Part shown: positions 54,138 through 64,000 of the stretch, piece after piece
How positions within the stretch are numbered: the stretch's first letter is position 1
How the letters are laid out: each line of letters opens with the position of its first letter
Assembly (NCBI RefSeq): GCF_029633865.1
Contig: NC_079212.1
Span: forward strand, 101,841,933 to 101,905,932
DNA from: Lampris incognitus
Lineage: Eukaryota; Chordata; Actinopteri; Lampriformes; Lampridae
Reading direction: 5' to 3'
Length of the DNA: 64,000 nucleotides
Position numbers and translations under genes: made by a program
Notes under the pieces: model-generated
What the model was told of the DNA's origin: nothing
What the model saw: only the letters and a program-made list of their open reading frames with translations
Database searches by the model: none

Positions 54138-55615
54138 CTCCAGACACCACGTGGCTAGTTTTGTTTACACAGCCATTTTGGCAGGAAGAAAAGCGTGTGC
54201 ACTGAGCAAAAATTAATGGCGCCAACATTGATTTCAAGCCATCAGAGTTCACTGCACATTTTAATTCTAAAGATATTGAACGCTATATTACGAAACTTGA
54301 CAAATTGAACATATGGAAGAGATTTTCTTAACGATTCCCTGTCAGGCCATATAACTAGACTTGGCACTAGTCTACAATACATTACACTAATACAGTGTTT
54401 GAAAAGCTTTGAAATTGGTTGATTCAATGCCAAAATAATAAGCCAAAAACCCGAAAGACAAATTCATTCTAAGCTTAATTAAAGCTAGGATACACAGTTG
54501 AAATAAGGTTAGGCCGGAATTATGTTTGAGATAGAGAGCTACAAAATGAAAAACTGCCACCAGTAGTGAATATGTTGGTAAACTAGTGAGAATATTAACC
54601 TTTTTATCATTGTTTTGTAGACTCATCACATTCAGTCCAGTTCTATTCATTTTTTCTTTTAACAACATATTTTCAGTTCTCAGAGCTTGGCATTCCAATT
54701 CAAGAGATTTAATGTGGTTCATACAGTTTTCATTGCAACATGGTGGCGTTGTTGGATCATCATGATCATCAGGAGTAGGCTGAAAATCATTTTCAAGTTG
54801 TTTGTGGGTAGATTCCTTCACGGAAAATTCTGTGGGAATCTGGTCTGCAGTAGGATGCTTGCTGCTGTCTTGAGGACAATCTATTGGAAGGATTACTACT
54901 GCAGCTGATCACTTCTTTGCTTGCTCTCTTCTTTTGAGTTTGCTCTTCTGTCTTCTGTTGAATATATCTCACCGCATTCTTCTTCTTCTCTTCTCCGGGG
55001 ATGGTACATGTTTGAAGATGGATGGGATGTAGTCGGGTGACAGAGGGTTATCACTCTTTTTCCCAAAAACATAAGTAAATAGAAAATGTGCAGTCATGTT
55101 TTAGTGAGCAAGAGGCTTAGTTCTTTTATCTTAGCCTGTATTAGCCCCACAAAATCCACGCCATAATATATAGGTTGAACTTGCCTTTTAGTATAATAAA
55201 ATTGTCAGAAATCGTAACAAAAGCCTGTTAAATAAATTATATATTAACGTTAGGAAGTGTTGTATTCTGTACCTGATATGAAGTGGTCACTACACAAGCG
55301 GAATCCGTTGCTTGTGGGGTCCCATCACTCAGTTTTCTTCTGTTCCCTTCTAGCATGTTTTATGGCAGTAGTCCATTTATGTCATCTTTCGGGATCTTTA
55401 GGACTCCGATAAAATGCTTTCCCTTTTACTTGTCTGTGACTGTTCTGGCATCCCAGCGCACAACAGCTATCCACCATATTCACTGAATAAATACAGCAGG
55501 CGAAGAGACTTGCTGCTAGCTAGCAGTCATTTGCCCAGCAATAGACCCGCTTTTCTGCCAAAATGGCAGCGTTTTGATTTCGACTATTGCATGGCATCAA
55601 CTACCAGAGCTTTAT
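54138..55615 (-). mobile_element. THAP-domain DNA transposon inserted in the RT element
   Basis: Subterminal inverted text GCCATTTTGGCAG (54171 and, inverted, about 55557) and ends starting AGCTC mark the limits approximately. The flanks contain TATAG on each side. Removing it reconnects the RT frame from NVGLYR to the downstream RT text at 55627. Confidence 0.6.
54320..55477 (-). pseudogene. THAP plus HTH_Tnp_4-type transposase, DDE domain lost
   Basis: Exon 1 (55477-55273) encodes a THAP zinc finger: MVDSCCALGCQNSHR, KAFYRSPKDPE, and FRLCSDHFISG before a GTACAG donor. It gives the C2CH ligands (two Cys near the start, then Cys and His in CSDH). Exon 2 encodes [14 protein letters not shown], a coiled segment ([17 protein letters not shown]), the helix-turn-helix ([35 protein letters not shown]) and DVMYCRLVPSLVIWPDRESL. 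It then stops before the DDE residues. Two TGA codons interrupt the THAP part, at least one looking like CGA to TGA decay. Confidence 0.72.
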
Positions 55616-55626
55616 AGGGAAAATGG

Positions 55627-55815
55627 GTTAGCAATTTGTTGCAAAACACCTAGAGAGGTCGAGCAAATTAAGTAAACAATTTGCAAAATATTCTCAAACA
55701 ATGGGCTAAAAATCGCAGTTAAAGCAAACAAAAAACAAATGGACTTTCTGGACATCTAAGTGGACCTTAGGAATGGCACATACAAGCCGTACATCAAGGG
55801 ATGGGGCTTACTGGC
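55627..55815 (+). pseudogene. Continuation of the unusual RT family
   Basis: The plus strand, in broken frame, reads TICKIFSNNGLKIAVKANKK, then QMDFLDI and VDLRNGTYKPYIKG, which is the region following motif C in the same RT family. It shows that the THAP element split a single gene. Confidence 0.6.
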
Positions 55816-56299
55816 TGGCACTAAGGCTGTGCACCAGCCTCTGGATGTCCCTCAACAGAGACTGGAACCCGTTTCCCTGAGACTTTGTCTGCTTCAAACA
55901 CCCACTGCCCGGTGTCCTGCCTCTCCATACACAAAGCAGTGGTTCCACTCCTGCAGGTTCTGTTCCATGCATTTTGGATCACAAACTGTCCTTCCCCTTA
56001 CTTGGACAGTGGGTTGGCCCAGTGGGGAATGAGAAGATTTGCTGGGAGATGATTGAGAGGAAGGGCATGGTAGGGGTATGGTGGTATTCAGCTGGTGGTG
56101 TCAGTCACTTGGCATTTGCCACCTGTTGATCAATCAAAATGGCTACCATGTGTGTCAGGGTCTCCACCTGGGCACTTAGCTGTTGTATGATCTGGAGGTT
56201 CTTATTGTCTGCAGCTGTGTCCCTTGGCTTGTCATTACTCTGCCAATCTCCTGTTTCCACTTTGGCACTATGTGCGTGTGTTGTCTTTTAATGGGGGGG

Positions 56300-57519
56300 G
56301 GGGTTGACCGAGTCTGCACTGGTGCTCATTCTTGTCATTTATTATTTTCATTACTTGGCTGAGGATGTCCTCATCGGTAACTTCACTGTTTGAGATGAGA
56401 GTTGTCATTCTTTGTTGGAGGTCAGCATGTTTCGCCCCAAGGCCCTGGTAGATAGTGTGGAGGAAAACCTCTTGAATGGTCTTAGTATCATAAGAGATCT
56501 ATGTTGACCTGCCTTGACTGAAAAAGGAGTTTCTGTTTGAGTCCAACCATGTAGTACAGGAACTGCTGGGGTGACTCTTGTTCGATTTGTCAGGCACATG
56601 CTAACTCGTGAGTTATCTTGGTAGTTGCTTCTCACCAAATTGGGACCTGAGGAAGCCCTTGAGTTCAGGGACAGTCTTTTCATCTTTGTTTATAAGCATA
56701 TCCTTAAAGGTGCCTGGTTTAATAATTGTCAACTCGCTCTGGACTACCTCTGCCTCCGCAAAGCCCTCTTTGACTCCCTTGTCGATGTATTTACTGAAGC
56801 TGTTATAACTTATGTCAGAATCCTGGTATCTAAGTTGACCATCATTTACCTTAAATTTTCTGTACTGGCTATAGGAGAGGTCCTTTAAGAGAACCATTCT
56901 CTCTGATGTCATCTGCAGCATGGAGTGTGACTTTGACTCGCCTTGGTGGCTGTATGTAGTAGCTGGTGGGGTAGCTGTACCTTCACATCATCTTGGTTTC
57001 CCACCCAACTCCTCATACGCTTTTCTCAGCTCTTCTACTAACTGTGTGGTTGTATTGACACGTGAGTTGGAGTAGGGATGAAGTTGTATAATTGTGCTGT
57101 TGGAGTGATGGTGTAGTTGCATAATTGTGCTGTTGGAGTGAGGGTTTGGTTGTTGTATGAGGTCTGAGGTCATAGTGGATGGACTGAGACTGGGTGTAAT
57201 GGGACATAACTTCACCCGATGTATCAACAGGAAAATGGGTAATAATAACCTTACATAGCAAATCATTCAACATCAACAAATGACACATACCTTCATCCTC
57301 AAGTTCTAGCAAGGTGTCAGACTGCATTTAGGGAATGACATAGCCCATGCAGCTTTCCTCGTCACTTGGGCTCAATTTAACTATGTCTTGCCTGTACGCT
57401 GCAATGCCCCTTGCAACCTGGTAAATCTTAGCACTTGAGAGTCTGAACAAGCTCTTTTTGATGCTCAACACCAGTTCTCTGATTGCTGTAGACATGGTGT
57501 GCGTGGTCCCAGTTGGCAA
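56300..57519 (-). pseudogene. Retroviral/LTR-type gag remnant
   Basis: Minus-strand frames with several shifts resemble gag-like capsid regions of fish LTR elements, including SIKKSLFRLSSAKIYQVARG near the start and IIKPGTFKDMLINKDEKTV in the middle. At least three frameshifts and stops are present. No intact LTR, protease or pol is adjacent. It is a dead relic. Confidence 0.55.
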
Positions 57520-57857
57520 TGCAATGTAGCTTTGAGTGCAGTACGTGTTGACCTGATGAACCAGCAGCGTTGATCCTTGGTGACTGGCATGTATTGACCT
57601 CCTGGTAGAACAGTGCGACTCCCTGGTGAAGTGAGGATACTTCTACTGCTTGATCTCACTCCACAGACACCCAACAACAGACTCCTGGGCTGCAATTATG
57701 TCTCATCACCTCGGTCTTGTGGTCCCAGCATCACTGGATATGCCCCCCTGATGAGAGATGGCAGAGGGGAGATCCCAGACAAGCACCCATAGTTTGTTAT
57801 GGGTCCCAAGGCTAGTACCACAGTAACAAATGATTTGTGTTCAATGCCTTTCGGTTC

Positions 57858-57929
57858 CCTGAAAAACAGATGACATTTTCAAAGGAATGAAGACACAAAC
57901 CATGCATTTCTCTTCCCAATTTTCCTCTG
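57858..57929. repeat. 72-bp direct repeat, left copy
   Basis: It starts CCTGAAAAACAGATGACATT and is repeated without gaps at 59643-59714 with about 5 differences. The SINE/rDNA block starts right after it. Confidence 0.88.
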
Positions 57930-57930
57930 T

Positions 57931-58157
57931 CCATCAATTATCCAAACTGCTTATCTTGCCGTCAGGGTCACAGGGATGCTGGAGCCTATCTCAGCAGTCA
58001 TTGGGTGGAGGAAACCCACACAGACTCGAGGAGAACAGGCAAACTCCACACAGAGGACAACCCGGGAGGCCCCCAAGGTTGGACTACCCCGGGGCTCGAA
58101 CCCAGGACCTTCTTGCTGCGAGGCGACCATGCTAACCACTGCACCACTGTGCCGCCC
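57931..58157 (-). mobile_element. SINE family 2, minus strand, internally deleted
   Basis: The inverted tail (CCATCAATTATCCAAACTGC) and inverted head (GAACCCAGGACCTTCTTGCT, CTAACCACTGCACCACTGTG) are both present, but about 130 bp of the middle are missing. It abuts the 18S fragment directly. Confidence 0.85.
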
Positions 58158-58159
58158 TG

Positions 58160-58480
58160 AGAGGGACAAGTGGCTTTCAGCCACACAAGATTGAGCAATA
58201 ACAGGTCTGGGATGCCCTTAGATGTCCGGGGTGCATGCGCGCCACACTGAGCAGAGGCGCAGGTAACCCACTGAACCCCGCTTGTGATGGGGATCGGGGA
58301 TTGCAATTATTTCCCATGAATGAGGAATTCCCAGTAGGGCTGGGTCGTAAGCTCGCGTTGATTAAGTCCCTGCTCTTTGTACACACCGCCCATTGCTACT
58401 ATCGATTGGATGGTTCAGGGAGGTCCTCGAACTAGCCTCGCCGGGGTTGTTCGCGGCCCTGGCGGAGCGCCGAGAAGATA

Positions 58481-58513
<33 letters not shown>

Positions 58514-58554
58514 ATAACAAGGTTTCCATAGGTGAACCTGCAGAAGGATCGTTA
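58160..58554 (+). pseudogene. Orphan 3' end of 18S rRNA gene
   Basis: It begins AGAGGGACAAGTGGCTTTCA and ends ACCTGCAGAAGGATCGTTA, the 3' terminus of eukaryotic 18S rRNA. The TTGTACACACCGCCC landmark is present. About 30 bases are missing after ACACTGA. Many changes are at CpG sites (GTCGTAAC to GTCATAAC, TTTCCGTAG to TTTCCATAG, CCTGCGGAAGG to CCTGCAGAAGG), as expected for an untranscribed methylated copy. The first ~1,400 bases of the gene are absent. Confidence 0.92.
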
Positions 58555-58865
58555 CAGGGGCAAATCCCTCTGTTGGACCCGGGCAGTGAGCGGCTGTGCC
58601 GATCTGACACCATCTGCTGAGGTGGGGAGGCTGGCAAGAGTAAGGATGGAAGGGTTGGTGGCGCCGTTGTGTGGGGGTGGATAAGGATGGTTCGCAAGCA
58701 GCTCGTGATCAAGCCGGTTTTACCCGGAGTCTTCTTGTGGCTCTGCTCACGCTGTCCCCCTCCCTTTTCTCTCAGCTCTCCTCTCCTTTCGAGTTTCCTT
58801 TTCTCACTGTTCTTCCTCTTCGTCTGCGTGGAGCCCGAGGTGCGTCATGCCCCCCCCCCAAAAAA
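58555..58865 (+). pseudogene. ITS1 fragment following the 18S pseudogene
   Basis: The sequence continues directly from the 18S 3' end, is GC-rich with pyrimidine runs, and stops near a poly-C tract at 58850. No 5.8S follows. Identity as ITS1 rests on position. Confidence 0.7.
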
Positions 58866-59642
58866 ATGGCGCATTGTGCAAATTTTCCTGCGGTTATTAC
58901 AAAATTTGAAAACATGAAATAAATATTCAAAACTTTCCCCAGTGCAGTAGTGTCTCTATTTTTTGATGTCGATTGGTTCACTGTTCTTGCTTAGTTTCAA
59001 TAAGGTACAATCTATGTTTTGCACCGCACTCTGTGGGAAACAGTCACACACGGATGGAGTAAGAGGAGCAGTGGGTTCTCCCTTTTAACTTGTCAGTTTC
59101 ACCACTCGTTAAACCAAATGAACATTACTCTTTGTTCAAGTACATCTTTTCAACATCTGTACTGATTCCATGGTTACTATCACATAACACAATTAAATCA
59201 ACTCAGTTACACCTCACATACACTATTAATTCACTGAGCAACATAAATCAACATACTTTCACTTTGAACGACTTTTCATAGATTATGACTGTTCTCATTC
59301 CAGAACATTCTATACATCATGTAGGGAATGTTAATTAACTCGAAATATCAGTTTGATTCAAACCCACAGAATTGAGGATTCATGCCTTAAACTTTAACTA
59401 AGTACATTTTTGCAATGAACTCGATCAGGTGTTCAGGGCCCCACAGAAATGTAAATGCTGCCTGTAGCTCACAACCTGACGGTCACCATTTTCTAAGAAT
59501 GCCGTCGTTCGTAGCTCTACACTCCCACACTTTTTAAACTTGATCCTGAACCCTCAAATCCATTAACAAAACTCATCACACTCGTGCTACATACATTTTA
59601 GCTTTAGGAGGTCGTTGTTTTGTGAATTTCAAGGTGTACTGA
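58866..59642. other. Unassigned DNA between the rDNA fragment and the right direct repeat
   Basis: No gene recognised. It may be LTR-derived given the gag relic nearby, but no LTR ends were confirmed. Confidence 0.35.
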
Positions 59643-59714
59643 CCTGAAAAACCGATGAAATATTCAAAGGAACGAAGACACAAACCATGCATTTCTCTTC
59701 CCAAGTTTCCTCTG
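59643..59714. repeat. 72-bp direct repeat, right copy
   Basis: Partner of 57858-57929; here it continues into TGAGGAGAGGGCAAAAACCC instead of a SINE. Confidence 0.88.
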
Positions 59715-59927
59715 AGGAGAGGGCAAAAACCCCACCTTAGGAGACCTGGGCTCATTGGTTCCGCTCTTCTCTTTCCTAATAAACTAAGGCTTCTCACAAC
59801 AAATGTGAAATTAATTACTTTAGGTCTCAACCTCAATACTTAACTGTTATGTTTATTACAACTAGCAAAATAAAGTACTCAACAATACTTAAAATAGTTT
59901 TATACATGACAACATTTATGGCATTTA

Positions 59928-60138
59928 GGGCAGCATGATGGTGCAGTGGTTAGCGCGGTCACCTCACAGCAAGAAGGTCCTGGGTTTGAGCCCCGGGGTT
60001 GTCCAACCTCTGGGGTCATCCTCTGTGTGGAGTTTGCATGTTCTCTCCATGTCTGCATGAGTTTCCTATCGGTGCTCCGGTTTCCTCCCACAGTCCAAAG
60101 ACATGCAGGTCAGGTGAATCGGCCGTACTAAATTGTCC

Positions 60139-60225
<87 letters not shown>

Positions 60226-60362
60226 GGCCCTGTGATGGACTGGTGGCCTGTCCAGGGTGTCTCCCCGCCTGACGCCAAATGACTGCTGGGATAGGCTCCA
60301 GCATCCCCGCGACCCTGAGAGCAGGATAAGCGGTTTGGATAATGGATGGATGGATGGATGGA
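59928..60362 (+). mobile_element. SINE family 2, full length with expanded GT tract
   Basis: The head carries TGGTTAGCGCGGTCACCTCA and B-box-like GGGTTTGAGCCCC. The body is complete and ends in (GGAT)n. The normal short GT run of the body is expanded to 82 bp. Confidence 0.92.
60143..60224. repeat. (GT)41 microsatellite inside a SINE
   Basis: Pure GT tract of 82 bp at the position where other copies have a short GTGTGTGT run (28836). Confidence 0.95.
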
Positions 60363-62405
60363 ATAATAATGATAATATTCCAAAAATAATCACAAAAGTG
60401 ATCACACATTCTGAGCTTACCACATTACCATTCTCCTAGACTGATGATCAATAAATTGCCATACAAGAGTAGCCATTAAATGGGACTAATAGCTAGTTAT
60501 TTTGTAGTTTGCATTGTGGGAGGTACCCCAGGCCTCTAACGGGATTTTCTCACTTTGAATTGCTGTATGGTAGAAAACCTAGGGGTATGTTGGCCCCATT
60601 TAAAGAAAGTTAGCAAGATGGTTTAAGTACAAGTACAATGAAAGCATTTGTAGAGGATTTATAATTACTTTTCTTCAATGTAATTTCATTTTATTTGCTG
60701 TAACATTTAATTCTATTGATTCTATTTGATGCAACATTAACATGACAGCTTTTACATGTAGCTGGTTCAAGCCCTGTGCATTATTGCGCATCTCTTGTGT
60801 GGGTGCGTCTTTTGTTTCGCTGTCTTGTTCTCTCTGTGTGTCTCTCTCCTCTAACTGCCTTCCCTCTAAGGTGTGGAGCAGCTGAAAACAATTAAGTAGG
60901 CTGATTGAATAAGAGAACAGAGGAGCAGTCAGGGGATCCGCCCAATAGCCTACAGCAACACAAGCTTTTCTTCTTTTCTCCCCAGTATGTTTGTGTGTGT
61001 TGGGTTTTGTTATTTTAGATTGTAATTTTAGTTTGGTTTGGAGATTTCTGGTAGTGCAGTTACTGGGTTTTGTTTTTGGTTCAGCTTAGTTTACATTTTC
61101 CTTTTTGATAATGTAAGGGGGAGAACTGGGTTCCCTGGTCCATTGCGTGGTTGGCTCAGTTTCTTCCCCATCTTTTGTTCCGTTTGGCTGGGATCTCCAA
61201 CTCCTTTTGCTTATGTTCTGTTGCATACTGTGTATGATTATTTTCTTCTTAAGAAATACTTTTTTTTATTCTCAGTTTGAACTGAGAATAAATGCGTTAC
61301 AAGTACTATCAGCCATGCTGTCACAAGTCTTTAATGCACTAGTGTGAAGAGAGCCGAATCAAATGCAGCTACCAAATAGGGTTTTATTAGAGAACAGAGA
61401 GAGCTTTAGGGAAACCAAATAGTCTCTGGCGAAGCAGATGGCCCAACACAGAAGAGCAACCTCGTCAGGCCAGGACTCCGCGATCTACACCCATCTACAG
61501 GCCAGTGGCCACTCTTTCAAGGATGAGGATGTGCCATCCTTGATAGGGAGCAATGCTGGTTTGAACAGGGCGTCAAAGAGACCATCTATTTGAAGAGGGA
61601 ACAACCATCCCTGAACTGAGGATAGGGGTTGAGTACATCTGTTGCCATTTTACAATTGTAGGAATTATATTCCCTTCTCGAACAGCAAAGACCACAAAAA
61701 CCGGATTATAAAACGAAGCTTCTTTATATGAAAATGGTTGCAGACATATGTACATTCGACAAAGCTAATGGTAACGTTTTTCTTGCTAATCTCTGAGCGC
61801 ACTGCTCTCGCACGAGTCTCGACCGTCAACCGAATCAACTTCCTGTTTCCTTGTCGCTAAGCCTGCTGGGAGTTTGAGTTTTACATTACGAAATACAGTA
61901 GGCTTTTCTAATATGAACTGTGCGATCTGAACATTCGATCTATTCTTTTTAACATCACAAATAATATTTCTGTAATCATGTATCACATATAGTAATCAAT
62001 CATATCTCTAATCATGTATTCAATAGAATAATCAATCAATCAAATAAACAATATAATTCACTTGTTTTCATGAACTAATTATTGAACTACTATTCAACTC
62101 AATCATGTGACCAAATAAGTCACAACAACAATGCTGTGATTACCCAATCCTCTGTCAATAATACACGTGGCCATTGTAACTCTAATTAATAATCGCAGCA
62201 ATTTGCATATGAAACCAATATTAGATTACCGGTTTCACTCGTTATGCAGCTGTACTGTTTATAAGGTTGGGAATACCTGCAGTCAGCTGAAACTAACAGT
62301 CACTTAGATGAGTGATGAAAAGTTTCTCCCACTAAAATTTGTGTCCAGATGAACTAATTCAACTTTCTGTGATTTATATACCTGGATTATCGAGTATGCA
62401 TCAAG
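60363..62405. other. Unassigned DNA
   Basis: No gene or repeat family recognised with confidence. Bases 61340-61700 are moderately GC-rich with no coding match. The minus-strand frame at 61786-61986 has no recognisable domain. Confidence 0.4.
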
Positions 62406-62410
62406 ACATT

Positions 62411-62660
62411 AGTAAGTAAAATGTTATTTATATAGCACTTTTAAAAACACAGTTATAAAGTGCTTTACACTAAATACAGAAAATACGAGCAAATACACAA
62501 AACATGGCACAGAGAGGAACAGACCAAGCCAAAAACGAACCAAAACAGAAGGCAGGGATGGGTATCTACAAAAACGCTTGCCTGACAAGATGTGTTTTTA
62601 GAGAGCAGAGTTCCCAAAAGTACTTGGAGAAATTAAGGGTACACATGCGCAAAATGTGTT
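62411..62660 (-). mobile_element. Possible antisense LINE tail
   Basis: TGTTATTTATATAGCACTTT and AAAGTGCTTTACAC are typical of inverted fish LINE 3' ends (compare 47250). Coding text beyond is too decayed to name. Confidence 0.4.
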
Positions 62661-64000
62661 CAAATAGCACAGGTCACATTTTGATTAACAAGACTGCACC
62701 ACACTAAACAGGCCACCTCCATCAGGGCTAATTGTTGGCAAACTTGTGCTAGTTTGCGCTCTATTAAAGCAAGTTGATAACATATAAGTAATTCACCCTA
62801 CAGCATTTCTAATGTCTCAGCATTGCATTTTAAAAGACGAAAGGATTGTTAAAAAGGAATCAGAAATCGTCTTCATTTTCTCCACAGGCGAAAAATAATG
62901 GAACCGGAAGTAATTTGGAAGCCCTGAGACAACGACAGCATATCGGCGGTCTGTAGGTGTGCATAACTAACCTCTGCCCATTTATGTATGCAGGCAAAGA
63001 GACTTGTTGTCATTCTGAAGTGTGCTTATAAAAGTCTGTGGACTACCCCTGAAAAAGAAAATTGAGTTATTTGATGGCTAAAAGACATTGTAATTTGGAA
63101 TAATGTCTCCAGTGTGGCCTTCATCCAAAGTGCCTCAAACCTGATTTCTGTGGTAGGTTGGGTTCAGGTAAAATTAAGTATATAAAAGTAATGGTATAAA
63201 ATGGAGCAGAGAAGCTGAAATTCTGTGGTAGGGGCAACTAAACTGGTTAAACTGTTCACTAGTATTGTCAGTAAAGTTGGTGAGGCTTAACTTCTGCCTC
63301 TGCACAAGAGTGAAGAATATCAAGTAAAAAACATTTTGCTTACTAAGTTTAAGACCATGAACAGAAAGGGAAAGCAAATTAAAGTTTTGTTTTAACGTCA
63401 CGTTAAGGTTTGAAATTACAATTAGGCATGGCGTGTATGGTGAGGGGGCAAGAGGCAGTTTGGCTTGTGAAACCATTCTTAGATAATTTTAGCCTAATTG
63501 CATGCAGCTTTAACCTGTTGACAGAAGTCAATTTGCTGATGTATGCAGTACCTCTACAAAGAAATACATGTGAATCATAATTTTATTTAAATATCCCCTG
63601 GCATTAAAAATGTTATTCAATTTTTTTTAAAGGGACCCACCGCGTGCCTGGGGAGCACACCCCACATGACCACACCACCATTAAACTGCAGTTATTACAC
63701 ATGACATGATGGATGCATTAACGTGTGGTTTTTCTATACCCTTTAGTTTGCATAAATGAGAAGCAGCAGGATCCAGCACTTAATAGACGACACAATATTT
63801 TTTTTAATCTTCAGTTTTCCAATGTTTTAGTTTCTCAACCCACTACAACCATGGTTTCTTTTTTTTTTCCCCGAGAGAAGTAGAACTCAGGTCATACCCA
63901 ATTTGTGTTTAGGCTATGAGATGTGCATTCCTCTGTGGTACGTTTGGCACCAATATTATGCCAGTGTCAGTTGACTTACTACTGACCCTCTGTTACTCAG
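62661..64000. other. Unassigned AT-rich DNA
   Basis: No gene, RNA or repeat family recognised. Confidence 0.4.

Noticed and set aside
58160..58865. Functional rRNA gene
   Set aside because: Only the 3' end of 18S is present, with an internal deletion and CpG decay, and no 5.8S or 28S follows.

Overview
The window is teleost-like vertebrate nuclear DNA. It is AT-rich and rich in (CA)n, (TA)n and (TC)n microsatellites. It is packed with fish-type repeats: several Tc1/mariner families, hAT, piggyBac-like, PIF/Harbinger, THAP-type and Helitron-like DNA elements; L2/CR1-like, RTE-like and Penelope-like retroelements; retrovirus-type gag and pol debris; and three tRNA-derived SINE families. I see no bacterial gene organisation, operons or CRISPR array. 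The species cannot be read from the sequence.

Only one host gene is supported, on the minus strand. Two exons with correct splice borders lie at 48315-48431 and 12162-12331. The first encodes a coiled-coil heptad segment that I recognise as the RALY/RALYL/hnRNP C type. The second encodes a very acidic segment. Both use the same intron phase, so they can be joined across an intron of about 36 kb. Most of the window would then be one repeat-filled intron plus flanking intronic sequence. I could not find the RRM exons or the final exon.

Layout. 1-6.8 kb: unique DNA, then a TTAA-flanked piggyBac-like relic carrying a nested palindromic Tc1 copy, then a SINE. 6.8-11.8 kb: a LINE broken by a hAT element that itself contains an RTE element, plus a short MITE with a 9-bp target duplication. 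12.2 kb: acidic exon. 14-18 kb: nested LINE and hAT debris. 18.6-22.4 kb: a split palindromic MITE, SINEs, and an inverted pair of one SINE family. 22.5-28.2 kb: LINE pieces and two Tc1/mariner elements, one with an uninterrupted 346-residue transposase. 28.6 kb: a SINE with a 5' inversion. 30.4-34.5 kb: a decayed Harbinger element. 35.2-39.1 kb: an RTE-like LINE and a second hAT. 39.9-47.1 kb: a Helitron-like end followed by four Tc1/mariner copies and an unusual fold-back element. 48.3 kb: coiled-coil exon. 49-57.5 kb: LINE, RTE, retroviral-type pol, Penelope-like, a second unusual RT family split by a THAP-domain DNA transposon, and a gag remnant. 58.2-58.9 kb: an orphan 18S rRNA 3' end with ITS1. 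59.9-64 kb: a SINE with an 82-bp (GT)n expansion, then mostly unassigned DNA.

The most interesting material is the record of nested insertions with readable target-site duplications, the intact or nearly intact transposases, the fold-back structures inside a presumed intron, and the fold-back element at 43.7-44.7 kb, which I cannot assign. I found no convincing new multi-gene system.
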